NCBI RefSeq assembly: GCF_014863545.1
Contig: NZ_CP062260.1
Coordinates: 3,472,001 to 3,536,000, forward strand
Source: Paenibacillus sp. JNUCC32
Lineage (GTDB): Bacteria > Bacillota > Bacilli > Paenibacillales > Paenibacillaceae
Direction: 5' to 3'
Length of the DNA: 64,000 nucleotides
The notes below the pieces were generated by a model. It saw nothing but the letters and a program-made list of their open reading frames with translations. It was not told the origin of the DNA and did no database searches. Shown piece by piece: positions 10,520 through 19,249 of this stretch. Every line of letters begins with the position of its first letter. Position 1 is the first letter of the stretch. Position numbers and translations under genes: made by a program.

Positions 10520-10561
10520 GGCGTTCAATCTCCTTTCGTTGTATATACGGGTACGCTTGCA

Positions 10562-11458
10562 TTAACGCCGTCGCTCTCTTAAATAGGCCAAAAACGTCAT
10601 CGCCGACATCGGCAAGAGCGCCGACCGCAAATGAATGGAATAGAAATTCCGTTTAAATGACGCATCCGCGATATCGATCATTTTGACTAACCCGAGCGCC
10701 GTCTCGTGCTTAACCGTAGAGGTTGACAGCATCGTGATGCCGAGTCCTTCCTCTACCGCCGATTTGACCGCTCCCGTGCTCCCCAGCTCCATCACCGTCT
10801 GGATGCTCTCGGGATCGTGCCCCCGCTCCAGCAGCACGTCCTCCATGACCTTCCTGGTGCCGGAACCTTTCTCGCGCAGCACAAACGGATACGTCAGCAC
10901 ATCCTTCAAATATATCGCATCTTCCCTTTGCGCTAAAGGATGGCTGGAAGGAACGATCAGTTTCAGCTCATCCTCCATGACCGCATCCAGCACCATGTCC
11001 GGATGTTCCACCGGAGCCTCGATCAGTCCGAAGTTCAGTTGATGGCTTGCGATTTCCTCGAGAATCTGCGTAGTGTTCATCACTTTGAGCATTATCGATA
11101 TGTCCGGGTACTCCCGGCCGAAGGGCCCCAGCAATCGCGGCAGCACATACTCCCCGATCGTCAGGCTTGCCCCGAGCTGCAGCCTTCCCTGAAGTTTGTT
11201 CGAGAACGCCGCCATGGCCGCGTCCGTGGCCTGCGACAGCTCCAGGCTCCTGCGGGCAAAGGGGAGCAGCGTCCTCCCGGCCTCGGATAACTCCATGCGC
11301 TTGGTGGAACGGATGAGCAGCTTTGTCCCAAAGTACTCCTCCAGCGCCTGCACCTGCATCGTCACGGCCGGCTGGCTCATATGAAGCGCTTGCGCAGCAG
11401 CGGAAAAACTTCCGCGCTCGGCCACCGTGTAAAAGATATGTAGCTGGTGAAAATTCAT
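10562..11458 (-). CDS. LysR-family transcriptional regulator
   Basis: 298-aa regulator with an N-terminal winged helix-turn-helix (LHIFYTVAERGSFSAAAQAL, then PAVTMQVQALEEYFG) and a periplasmic-binding-protein-like effector domain from about residue 90. The sequence resembles the CysL/YwfK branch in its opening (MNFHQLHIFYTVAE), but the effector cannot be deduced. The gene lies downstream of a small conserved gene and upstream of the PHP gene on the same strand, with no obvious divergent target. The ATG follows an AGGGG site. Confidence 0.85.
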   Translation of the reverse strand: MNFHQLHIFYTVAERGSFSAAAQALHMSQPAVTMQVQALEEYFGTKLLIRSTKRMELSEAGRTLLPFARRSLELSQATDAAMAAFSNKLQGRLQLGASLTIGEYVLPRLLGPFGREYPDISIMLKVMNTTQILEEIASHQLNFGLIEAPVEHPDMVLDAVMEDELKLIVPSSHPLAQREDAIYLKDVLTYPFVLREKGSGTRKVMEDVLLERGHDPESIQTVMELGSTGAVKSAVEEGLGITMLSTSTVKHETALGLVKMIDIADASFKRNFYSIHLRSALLPMSAMTFLAYLRERRR

Positions 11459-11574
11459 CGTTTCGGTTCCCCTCTCGCTGCCGCTCTTGTTTTATATTGT
11501 AACGGATCGCGGCAGCGCATACAAAAAAAGACATCCGCGCTTACGCTCGCATGCCATTTCATGACTTTATTTCT

Positions 11575-12012
11575 TTATTTACGCTTGCGGCTGTTCTTGA
11601 TCAGCGTCATGCGGCGCGAATGACGAAGCCATGAGTAATAAGACTTCAGGTCCCGAAGCTCAATGGTTTCGGACATACGCCCCAAAAATGTTACAATGAT
11701 CATCCGATGCAGTGGGTTGCCGATCAGATCGCGTTCGTGCTCCAGCTCCGAGAACTCCGCCACAACCACCAGGTCGTCGTCGATCAGATAGACATCCTGT
11801 TCGTTGCGGTAATACGGCACGATCCGGTCCTGCTTCAAGCACTCCCACATCCAAGTCCCGATTTCCTCGTGGGAGGTGTCATGGCCTTCCACCCGGTCCG
11901 TATAACGGCTCTTTGCATGATTGGTAATCACGATATCGGCTACCTTTTTATCATTTAACGTAATATAAAACGGCTCATAGGTGCTCCACCGCTCAGTCCC
12001 TTTGTCGCGCAT
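11575..12012 (-). CDS. Conserved hypothetical protein
   Basis: 145-aa soluble protein that I cannot assign. It contains TNHAKSRYTDRVEGHD near residue 30 and a basic C-terminus (RRMTLIKNSRKRK). No signal peptide or membrane segment is seen. GGAGAG is suitably placed before the ATG. Two candidate promoters lie upstream (12066-12094 and 12209-12237), giving a short or a roughly 190-base leader. Confidence 0.7.
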   Translation of the reverse strand: MRDKGTERWSTYEPFYITLNDKKVADIVITNHAKSRYTDRVEGHDTSHEEIGTWMWECLKQDRIVPYYRNEQDVYLIDDDLVVVAEFSELEHERDLIGNPLHRMIIVTFLGRMSETIELRDLKSYYSWLRHSRRMTLIKNSRKRK

Positions 12013-12065
12013 GGAATATCACTCTCCACCAAATGGGTCTTTGTATCTATGTATATATACCCAAC

Positions 12066-12094
12066 ATATTACATCATTCCACTGTCATTCACAA
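12066..12094 (-). promoter_or_regulatory. Predicted proximal promoter of the 145-aa gene
   Basis: Minus-strand TTGTGA (12094-12089), 17-base spacer, TAATAT (12071-12066), about 55 bases before the ATG at 12012. Confidence 0.45.
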
Positions 12095-12187
12095 GATTGA
12101 AACCTCGCTTCTTGTGAACAATCACCGAAAATTTAGAAATAGCTCTAATTGCATCCTGGTGCGGAAGGTGCAAATCCGGATGGAATG

Positions 12188-12237
12188 ATGGGTCCCATTA
12201 AAATGTAAATTGTACCTTACTTATACTATTTTATCAA
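12188..12237 (-). promoter_or_regulatory. Predicted distal promoter with palindrome at the start site
   Basis: Minus-strand TTGATA (12237-12232), 17-base spacer, TACAAT (12214-12209). An 11-bp palindrome ATGGGACCCAT (12198-12188) sits where transcription should begin. The transcript would have a leader of about 190 bases before the next gene. The 419-base interval 12013-12431 otherwise contains only the second promoter and the ylbFG terminator. Confidence 0.5.
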
Positions 12238-12332
12238 ATGGCCTTCCGATTTATGCCAATCTATCGCCGCAAATCGAAATAATCTTTGGAAGTTCATGCG
12301 CGACATGCGAGGCTAATACTTTCCAAGGCTTT

Positions 12333-12361
12333 AAAAAAAGCGGCCCCAGAGGGGCCGCTTT
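12333..12361 (-). terminator. Terminator of ylbF-ylbG
   Basis: Perfect stem AAAGCGGCCCC/GGGGCCGCTTT with a three-base loop, followed on the minus strand by a T-run. Confidence 0.9.
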
Positions 12362-12431
12362 ACGCTTTTCTCGTATTCTTACAAGATACGCGATATGCGA
12401 TTTGCACAGATTCTCGAGTAGGCACATCCTG

Positions 12432-12695
12432 CTAGGGACCGTAAAACTTGGCTTTATCCGGCCCCTTGCTGCTGTACTCTGTCTTAATCTCGTTCCGGTA
12501 GGAGCGCTCGATCTTACGAACGTAGGACAATCTCCGGATGTTCTTCATTGTCTCTTCGGCACGGTCAGCGTTGACGTACATGACAACGTAATGCATGCGG
12601 CGCGATATATAATGGACGCTGCCGTATTTCTCCAAATTCCTTGCTGCCTTAACATCGCTGACCCATATAATAAAACCCGTCCGTTCAGCCAACAT
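12432..12695 (-). CDS. ylbG: YlbG family protein (DUF2129)
   Basis: 87-aa protein with the family start ERTGFIIWVSDVKAARNLEK and the central YGSVHYISRRMHYVVMYV stretch. Its function is not established; in Bacillus it neighbours ylbF, as here, 47 bases downstream of it. GAGGAG precedes the ATG. It is probably cotranscribed with ylbF and ended by the strong hairpin at 12333-12361. Confidence 0.9.
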   Translation of the reverse strand: MLAERTGFIIWVSDVKAARNLEKYGSVHYISRRMHYVVMYVNADRAEETMKNIRRLSYVRKIERSYRNEIKTEYSSKGPDKAKFYGP

Positions 12696-12742
12696 CCTAA
12701 GCTCCTCGCCTCACTTTCGTCTCTATCTCTAATGTATGCCCG

Positions 12743-13180
12743 TTATCCGCACGAGCAGGCTCCTCCGCTGCCGCACCCCTTCTTCGGAAGAGGGTCATTG
12801 CCGGGAACCTTGATGCTCTCCGAAACCGAAAAAGCAATCCTTTCCGACATGGAATGCAGCAGATCGTCCAGATTCTTCTCCGCCTGCTTGAACCGGGCTA
12901 CGGGCTCAAAAGCCTCCAGTTCCGCTTCCACCGCGGCTACTTCATCCTTGGCCGAATGGTAATTCGGGTGAAAGTGGCCGAACCGCTGCGTCTCTTCGAA
13001 CAACTCCTTCTTCGATTCAAGCTTTCTGACCAAAGCCTGAATCATGGGGTCATTCTCAACTGCCTGCTTCCAATATAGATAATCCGCCACTTCGACGGAA
13101 GCATTAATCATGTCGCCTATTTCGTAGGCATAGGTGAGCACCTCGGCCATATCGACCGTGTTTATTTCCGATACGCTCAT
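12743..13180 (-). CDS. ylbF: YlbF, Y-complex RNA-processing and developmental regulator
   Basis: 145-aa member of the YlbF/YmcA family. In Bacillus subtilis YlbF, YmcA and YaaT form a complex carrying [4Fe-4S] clusters; it works with RNase Y in mRNA maturation and is needed for sporulation, competence and biofilms. The helical body (SEINTVDMAEVLTYAYEIGD, then the KESKKELFEETQ-like region) is followed by a tail with three cysteines, GCGSGGACSCG, which fits cluster binding. It is immediately upstream of ylbG. Confidence 0.9.
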   Translation of the reverse strand: MSVSEINTVDMAEVLTYAYEIGDMINASVEVADYLYWKQAVENDPMIQALVRKLESKKELFEETQRFGHFHPNYHSAKDEVAAVEAELEAFEPVARFKQAEKNLDDLLHSMSERIAFSVSESIKVPGNDPLPKKGCGSGGACSCG

Positions 13181-13283
13181 GAACTCATCCCGCTTTTCTA
13201 TTAAATTTGGCCCGCGTGTTGATCGTGGACTCTTTCATCATAGCATAACGCTCGTATCTTAAGAAGGGGGAATTCAAACGCTT

Positions 13284-15002
13284 TTACGGAATCACAAGCC
13301 GCATTTCCCTCCATTCCCCTTCGCCTAACTCCACGATGGCTCCCGTCTTATCCGAATCCGGATCGTATAACGCACCCGAAATTTTCCACGGCTGACGCAG
13401 GATTTGAAATGGAATGAATTCCATGCGGCTCCCATCGACGGCAATCTCCAATTTGGCCGACAGCTCCAGCGCCTGCTCCATCATTTGTTTGGCCGTCGAG
13501 CCGTGGTAAGAGCGCCAATCCCGTGTCCACATGACAGGAATCCGGTTCAAATCGGGAATGACCGACGATGGATCCGGCAGGGTGTCATCAGGTTCAAGTG
13601 CAAGCTCGCTTCGTGCCGGGCGGATCAATCCGCAGGAGGGACGGCTGCGAGTCCCCCACTGCATAGGGTAACGGTCATTTCCATCAGTACCCGCAAGTTC
13701 CGTATCCTCTTCCGGAGGAGCCTCTTCATAGCGCAGCGACTCGTTCAGGCCTGCCCTGTCCATCTCCTTGCCCCATTGGTATAAAGCAGCTTGCACGTTC
13801 TCCGGCATTCCAGCGGCTGCATGTTTCGAGAAAAAGGCCGCGATTCCCTCCGGCTCCATTCCGGCTTTTGCCGCCTGCATCACCGAATCCCTTGTCAGGC
13901 GATAGACCGTCATCACATCATCCAAAATCCGCTCCGTGCAGCAAGCAGCTTGAAACTTAACGGAATTCGGCACATCGGGCGGTATCAAAATGTCAAAATC
14001 CGGCTGAATGAACAGACCCGATGATCCGGTATCGGCCCCTTCGCTTCCATCCAGCAAGGAGGAGGGGGCCACACGCCAGCGGAACAGGAACTGACCATCG
14101 TCATCGATGCCCAAATCGGTGTAACCGCAGCCGGTTAATAACCGGAGCCATGAAGCGGCTTCCTCCGGCAATAATTCTTTTCCGGTGGATGCACCTCCTT
14201 CCAAAGGCTCAGAGACTGCAGCGGGCATCTGCCAGGCGCGGTACCACACCCCGCCGGACAGCGACGAGTGACATATCCGCCAAGTCCAATGCTGAAACTC
14301 GGCCGAGTTCGGAATGTAGCGTTCCATCATGTGAAGAAGGACGGACCGGTCCATCGCTTCCCGGGAGAGCATGAGCCAACGCCGCAATGCGGTACGGTTC
14401 AGCTTCAATTCCCCCTGCTCTGCAACGACCAGCTCAAACATAAACAACAGATCCAACACCATCGCGACATGTGGAGGGTACGCATCCGCATGATCATAGT
14501 GAAGGGCGAGCCCTTCGACATCGTATGGCGTTAAGGCGATCTCGCCCCCCAGTTTCTGAATACATTTCTTATGCAAAATCCCTTTAGCGGTCAACGATAC
14601 GCGGTTCTTGGCCATATATACGAGAACATTGAACATATCGATCGCTATGCCGCTTCTTGCCTCCTGCTGAAGCCTCACGGATGCGGGAGGCATGGAGCCT
14701 GTTTCAAGTGCCTCCACAGGACCACAGCCTTCTTGGAGGATCTGCAGCTTGTCAAAAGGAATGAAATACAGCCTCTCGCCCCAACCTCTCTTGACCGCTC
14801 GCACCCATCCTTGTTGTCTCAAGGAGATGAAGGCAAGCTGCGCCTCCACGCCGCTCAAGCGGGGAAATCGCAATGAGCGCAGCTTGTCGTCATCGAAACC
14901 CTGCCCGGCAAAGCGGCGCCAGATATGGTGGAGGACCGATCGCTCCTTCGGAAGAAGCCGTTCCAGGCCCATCGTGTCCGCCATGTCCTGCTGCCTCGTC
15001 AT
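13284..15002 (-). CDS. Helicase-associated domain protein, partner of XPB
   Basis: 572-aa protein that resembles the helicase-associated protein encoded next to XPB in actinobacteria (Rv0862c beside Rv0861c in Mycobacterium tuberculosis). A winged-helix-like N-terminus (LERLLPKERSVLHHIW, then a GWVRAVKRGWGERLYFIP strand-turn) precedes a long middle and a C-terminal domain starting near LFIQPDFDILIPPDV at about residue 330, typical of the XPB/Ssl2-like helicase-associated family. No helicase motifs are present. The ATG overlaps the stop of xpb as ATGA, so the two are translationally coupled, and AAGGAGGT lies nine bases upstream. A GTG at 15008 is too close to that site. Its role is probably to assist the helicase in DNA repair or recombination. 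Confidence 0.75.
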   Translation of the reverse strand: MTRQQDMADTMGLERLLPKERSVLHHIWRRFAGQGFDDDKLRSLRFPRLSGVEAQLAFISLRQQGWVRAVKRGWGERLYFIPFDKLQILQEGCGPVEALETGSMPPASVRLQQEARSGIAIDMFNVLVYMAKNRVSLTAKGILHKKCIQKLGGEIALTPYDVEGLALHYDHADAYPPHVAMVLDLLFMFELVVAEQGELKLNRTALRRWLMLSREAMDRSVLLHMMERYIPNSAEFQHWTWRICHSSLSGGVWYRAWQMPAAVSEPLEGGASTGKELLPEEAASWLRLLTGCGYTDLGIDDDGQFLFRWRVAPSSLLDGSEGADTGSSGLFIQPDFDILIPPDVPNSVKFQAACCTERILDDVMTVYRLTRDSVMQAAKAGMEPEGIAAFFSKHAAAGMPENVQAALYQWGKEMDRAGLNESLRYEEAPPEEDTELAGTDGNDRYPMQWGTRSRPSCGLIRPARSELALEPDDTLPDPSSVIPDLNRIPVMWTRDWRSYHGSTAKQMMEQALELSAKLEIAVDGSRMEFIPFQILRQPWKISGALYDPDSDKTGAIVELGEGEWREMRLVIP

Positions 15003-16786
15003 CTCCACGAGACCTCCTTCCCGTCGGGATGCTGATAGGAACGGGGATTTCGCATCGCGATCAGATCCAGGAAAGCCGCCGGCTGCTTTGCATGTATCGC
15101 GTGATATTCGTACCCCTGCTCAATCAGAAACAGCTGTCGCCGGATCGCAAAGATCTCCTCCCGGCTGTCCTCCGTTACCAATGCATAAAAATAAGCCCGA
15201 TTCTCCCCTGACTTCGGCCGCAGCAAACGTCCAAGCCGCTGCGCTTCCTCCTGCCGCGAGCCGTAGCTGCCCGAAACCTCGATCGCTACGGAAGCATCGG
15301 GCAGATCGACCGCGAAGTTTGCCACTTTCGATACGACAAGCACGCGAACGTTTCCTTCCCTGAAGGCGTTATACCATTCGTTGCGCTGATCCTGGGTCAT
15401 TTGTCCCGTGATGAGCGGGGCCTGCAGCTCCCTGGAAATGGCATGGAGCTGATCAAGGTATTGTCCAATGATGAGCGTCTGCGCATCCTTGTGGACATCC
15501 ACGAGCTGCCGAATCACATCAAGTTTGGAGGGATTCTCGGCAGCCAGCCGATATTGCTCCCTTTTGCCGGCCGCCTCGCAGGCTTCTCTGATCTCGTCCG
15601 GCAGCGGCACCTTAATCTCCGTGCAGGTCACCGAAGCAATCCACCCTTGCGCCTCCAACCTTTTCCACGGCATTTCATATCGTTTGGGACCGATCAGGGA
15701 GAACACGTCGCTCTCCCTTCCATCCTCGCGAACCAAAGTGGCGGTCAGGCCAAGCCTGCGGGTCGCCTGGATGTCGGCCGTCGCGCGGAATACCGGTGCG
15801 GGAAGAAGATGAACCTCGTCATAAATGATCAAGCCCCAGCGCCGTTCATTAAACAGCTTCATATGCTGCTGCTCCTCCCCCTTGCCCTGCCGGTGGGTCA
15901 AGATGTGGTAGGTAGCGACCGTCACCGGCCTGACCTGTTTGCGCTGACCGGAGTATTCGCCGATTTCATCCACGGACAACGTCGTTTTCTGCATCAGCTC
16001 GGCGATCCACTGCCTTACCGACGTGGTATTGGAAGTGAGGATCAGCGTCTCGCATTGCAGCTCGCGCATGGCGGCGATGCCAATGACCGTTTTCCCGGCC
16101 CCGCATGGCAGGACCAGCACACCGTTGCCGCCTTCGCCGCCAATATCCCTGAAGGATTCGGCAGCCTTCTGTTGATAGTCGCGAAGCTCGAACCGCTGAT
16201 CGTTGGATCCGCCGTTCGAATCTTCAAGGCGCTCGCTGCCCGATTTTTCTCCCCGCCAAAGAATGTTCAGGTATTGCCCGTCCATATATCCCGCGTGGTC
16301 CAGCACAGGATAGCCGAGCCGGGTCATCTCCTGCTTTAACACGCCGCGGCGGTCCGAAGGCACCTCTGCTTCCTTCGGCGAAATCAACCGGACGCCGATT
16401 TCCCTCAGGGAGCGATGGGACGTCAGCTCCTGCATCAGGGCTTCCTCATTGCAGGATAACAGCAATGCACGTTCAAACGTTGGATGCGAGAGCAGCGACA
16501 GCTGCCCATAACGCCCAACGAGCTGGCGAACCTCTTCCAGCAGGGCGGCCGGCACGTCCCAACGCGACAACGACTGAAGGCTCGAGCAAATGGCTTCAGC
16601 CGACATGCCCCCTGCAGCGGCGTTCCATAAAGATAAAGGGGTCAAGCGATATGTATGAAAAGACGCGGGACTTTTGATCAAATCGGCATATTGGGCTAGC
16701 TGCTCGCGCGCAGCCTCCGCATCCGCATGGGCGGTTTCAAGAAGTATGGTCCGATCGCGCTGGACGATGCAAGGCTTGTTGTGCAC
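14999..16786 (-). CDS. DNA repair helicase XPB (bacterial ERCC3/SSL2 type)
   Basis: Superfamily 2, 3'-to-5' DNA helicase, 595 aa. Visible are a damage-recognition-like N-terminal region, Walker A VLPCGAGKTVIG, the DEVH box in LIIYDEVHLLP, the XPB-specific RED motif in TATLVREDGRE, and motif VI RLGRLLRPKSGE. The GTG at 16786 is chosen: AGGAGG is seven bases upstream and the product begins HNKPCIVQRDRTILLE, matching the mycobacterial XPB start (PLIVQSDKTVLLE). The ATG at 16807 has no ribosome site. It is coupled to the helicase-associated gene by an ATGA overlap. Confidence 0.9.
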   Translation of the reverse strand: MHNKPCIVQRDRTILLETAHADAEAAREQLAQYADLIKSPASFHTYRLTPLSLWNAAAGGMSAEAICSSLQSLSRWDVPAALLEEVRQLVGRYGQLSLLSHPTFERALLLSCNEEALMQELTSHRSLREIGVRLISPKEAEVPSDRRGVLKQEMTRLGYPVLDHAGYMDGQYLNILWRGEKSGSERLEDSNGGSNDQRFELRDYQQKAAESFRDIGGEGGNGVLVLPCGAGKTVIGIAAMRELQCETLILTSNTTSVRQWIAELMQKTTLSVDEIGEYSGQRKQVRPVTVATYHILTHRQGKGEEQQHMKLFNERRWGLIIYDEVHLLPAPVFRATADIQATRRLGLTATLVREDGRESDVFSLIGPKRYEMPWKRLEAQGWIASVTCTEIKVPLPDEIREACEAAGKREQYRLAAENPSKLDVIRQLVDVHKDAQTLIIGQYLDQLHAISRELQAPLITGQMTQDQRNEWYNAFREGNVRVLVVSKVANFAVDLPDASVAIEVSGSYGSRQEEAQRLGRLLRPKSGENRAYFYALVTEDSREEIFAIRRQLFLIEQGYEYHAIHAKQPAAFLDLIAMRNPRSYQHPDGKEVSWR

Positions 16787-16818
16787 CCTTATTCCTCCTC
16801 GTGACATTCGGTCATCTT

Positions 16819-16859
16819 AAAAAAAAGAAGTCCACATCCATGTCCTGGATCTGAACTTC
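16819..16859 (-). terminator. Terminator of the M20/Nudix pair
   Basis: An imperfect stem of about 14 pairs (GAAGTTCAGATCCA with TGGATGTGGACTTC) is followed on the minus strand by a long T-run. It lies between the M20 stop and xpb. Confidence 0.8.
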
Positions 16860-16925
16860 CCCTATGATCAATAGGATTTCCAAATAACGAGCGTTCATGC
16901 GCGAAGATTGCGATTTTGTGAAAGT

Positions 16926-18107
16926 CTATGCCCCGTTCTGATAGCTCGACACCATCTCGACCAGCAGCTTCGCCCCGTAGCGCATCGCATCTTCATCAAA
17001 GTCGAACATTGGATGATGATGCGGATAAATCGCCCCTTTGTCGGGGTTGCCGGCTCCAACGAAAATGAAGCAGCCCGGAATTTCCTTCAAGTAATAAGCG
17101 AAATCCTCCGCCGGCATCAGTTTGGGCGAGACGGTGACCTGATCCGCATCGAACACTCGGGGTGCCGTACGGAAAAATCGTGCGGTTTCCGCTTCATCGT
17201 TCACCACGGGTGGGTAGCCGACGAGATATCGAACCGCCGCCTTTGTGCCGTAGGTTTCGGAAACCGTCCGGGTCATATGCTCGATCCGCTCCCGGATCAA
17301 CGCCCGGGTAGGTTCGTCAAACGTGCGAACCGTCCCCGTGATCCGGCAGGAGGAGGCTATGACGTTTTGCGCCGTTCCGGCCTGCATTGTCCCTACCGTA
17401 ACGACGGCAGGCTGCAGCGGATCCACGGTGCGGCTTACGATGGTTTGAAGCTGCATGACAAGCGCAGCCCCCGCAACCAGGGCATCGGCCGTCACATGCG
17501 GCATGCCGCCATGCCCCCCGCGCCCCGTAATGTCAATGAAAAACTCATCCGCCGCCGCCATCAGCGGACCCGGCGCGCTCGCTGCGGTGCCTACAGGTAA
17601 CGGCGTCCACAGGTGCAGACCGTAGACGACGTCGGCCCCATCGAGCGCCCCGTCCTTGATCATCTCCACCGCGCCGCCGGGGCATACTTCCTCCGCCGGC
17701 TGGAACATAAAACGAATCTCCCCCTGAATTTCTTCCGGGAACGTGCTGTAATATGCGGCGGCTCCAAGCAGCATGGAGGCATGCCCGTCATGCCCGCAAG
17801 CGTGCATCACTCCCTGCACCCTGGATTTGTATTCGCAGCTCTTGCCGTCCTCGATCGGCAGCGCATCCATGTCGGACCGCAGCACAACCGTCCTGCCGGG
17901 TTTATCCCCTTTTAATGTCCCTATAACTCCATGCCCGCCAACACCGGTCTTGACCGCAAGACCGAGCTCCTGCAGCCGGGCTGCTATAAATGCCGAAGTT
18001 TCCTTCTCCTGGAACGAAAGCTCCGGGTGCATATGTAAATGACGCCGCCACTCCACCATCCGTGGATACCATTGATCCCAAAATGCTTCCTTCATCAAGT
18101 TCATCAT
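16926..18107 (-). CDS. M20 family metallo-amidohydrolase
   Basis: Zinc/metal-dependent amidohydrolase of the M20D group (hippurate hydrolase, N-acyl amino acid deacylase or indole-3-acetyl-amino acid hydrolase type), up to 393 aa. Metal-site motifs include HMHPELSFQE near the start, CGHDGHASML around 110, PAEEVCPGGA around 145 and YGLHLWTP around 170; a dimerisation lid domain follows. Substrate cannot be told. The start is uncertain: ATG at 18107/18104 lies directly against GGGGGAAGG, while 18095 (MKEAFWDQW) has better spacing. It follows the Nudix gene by 21 bases. Confidence 0.85.
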   Translation of the reverse strand: MMNLMKEAFWDQWYPRMVEWRRHLHMHPELSFQEKETSAFIAARLQELGLAVKTGVGGHGVIGTLKGDKPGRTVVLRSDMDALPIEDGKSCEYKSRVQGVMHACGHDGHASMLLGAAAYYSTFPEEIQGEIRFMFQPAEEVCPGGAVEMIKDGALDGADVVYGLHLWTPLPVGTAASAPGPLMAAADEFFIDITGRGGHGGMPHVTADALVAGAALVMQLQTIVSRTVDPLQPAVVTVGTMQAGTAQNVIASSCRITGTVRTFDEPTRALIRERIEHMTRTVSETYGTKAAVRYLVGYPPVVNDEAETARFFRTAPRVFDADQVTVSPKLMPAEDFAYYLKEIPGCFIFVGAGNPDKGAIYPHHHPMFDFDEDAMRYGAKLLVEMVSSYQNGA

Positions 18108-18128
18108 CCTTCCCCCGCTATTGGCGGC

Positions 18129-18638
18129 TCAATCGATCGCAAGAAAGCCGTGGAGTTTGCTCAGCAGCAGTCCGTGCCCAACCATGGCATCCATCCGGCC
18201 GCCCTCCTTGATCTTGCGATATACATCCCTGAGCGGGACCCACACCGCTCTAACGTCTTCGTCTTCCTCTTGATTCGACTCCCGGCTCCCGGACACCTTC
18301 AAATCGTCGGTGAAATAAAAATAAACGTTCCGGTTGGCCAGAGAAGCCATCGGATAAGCACTGCCCATGTAGGACAGGTCCTTGCACTGCACGCCTGCCT
18401 CTTCCTCAAGCTCCCGCTTAACGGCAAGCGCGCGTTCCTCGCCGGGCTTCACCGTTCCGCCGGGAAGCTCCCAGGTGATCTCATTCACCGCTTCCCGATG
18501 CTGGCATACCAGTAGCAGGCACCCTTGATGGACGGCCACAACCGCTGCCGAATCCGGAATCCGGTCGATCACGACGATTTCCTTCTGCCCGTTTTCTTCC
18601 ACTGCATAATACTCCGTGCGGTAAACGACACGGTTCAT
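18129..18638 (-). CDS. Nudix hydrolase (ADP-ribose pyrophosphatase-like)
   Basis: 169-aa hydrolase with a complete Nudix box, GGTVKPGEERALAVKRELEEEAGV (written in part: G-x5-E-x7-REL-x-EEAGV), near residues 55-80. The N-terminal strand with VEENGQKEIVVID and the downstream YPMASLANRN resemble ADP-ribose pyrophosphatases, but the substrate is not certain. It is the first gene of a pair with the M20 hydrolase and diverges from yugN. Confidence 0.85.
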   Translation of the reverse strand: MNRVVYRTEYYAVEENGQKEIVVIDRIPDSAAVVAVHQGCLLLVCQHREAVNEITWELPGGTVKPGEERALAVKRELEEEAGVQCKDLSYMGSAYPMASLANRNVYFYFTDDLKVSGSRESNQEEDEDVRAVWVPLRDVYRKIKEGGRMDAMVGHGLLLSKLHGFLAID

Positions 18639-18819
18639 AGGCCGTATCCACCCTTCGCTTGAATTGAAGTCCTATGAATATATAACCACTAGGATGGAAA
18701 GCGTACATTTCACAGCGTTTTCACTTGCATTTATTTTAACAGAAAAGAAGAATGCTTGCCGTTATCAAAATCTTATCTGGATAAATGGTCTCAATTGAAG
18801 CGTGACGGGCGGTACAGGC

Positions 18820-18848
18820 TTGCACAAGTTCTTGAAACATACTATCAT
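18820..18848 (+). promoter_or_regulatory. Predicted promoter of yugN-ftsW
   Basis: TTGCAC, 17-base spacer, TATCAT (18843-18848), about 40 bases before the yugN ATG. Confidence 0.5.
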
Positions 18849-18890
18849 ATTAAAGAACTTTGCAAGGACTATTAAGGGGGTTACGACCAC

Positions 18891-19238
18891 ATGATTTTCG
18901 AAAATACAGGCTTGGACGGATTGCACAGCGATTTAGCTTACCTCGATGAATGTGCCGAGAAAGTAGGCTTCATTCGTTGGCAGTGGGAATACTACCGCGC
19001 TACATACGACTTGAAAATCGAAGATAAAAAAAATCAGGCTGAATACTTCCTGCGCATTAACACCCGCGCTGTTGAAGGCAAGCTGGAGAAACCCGACACC
19101 ATTCTCAAAATCGAAGCGGTATACCTTGGCAAAGCCACGTTCCCGCACGGTCTCGAGTATGAATCCATGGCTCCGCAGCCTGTCATGAATGTGGCCACCA
19201 AGAAGCTTCAAGAGCTCAAAGCTCTTCTGGAAGCGTAA
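18891..19238 (+). CDS. YugN-like family protein
   Basis: 115-aa soluble protein of the YugN-like family, of unknown function, with RWQWEYYRATYDLKIEDKK and a following beta-rich segment. GGGGG lies before the ATG. It ends 11 bases before ftsW and shares its promoter, so it is probably made with the cell-division protein. Confidence 0.8.
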   Translation: MIFENTGLDGLHSDLAYLDECAEKVGFIRWQWEYYRATYDLKIEDKKNQAEYFLRINTRAVEGKLEKPDTILKIEAVYLGKATFPHGLEYESMAPQPVMNVATKKLQELKALLEA

Positions 19239-19249
19239 GGTCGAACACG

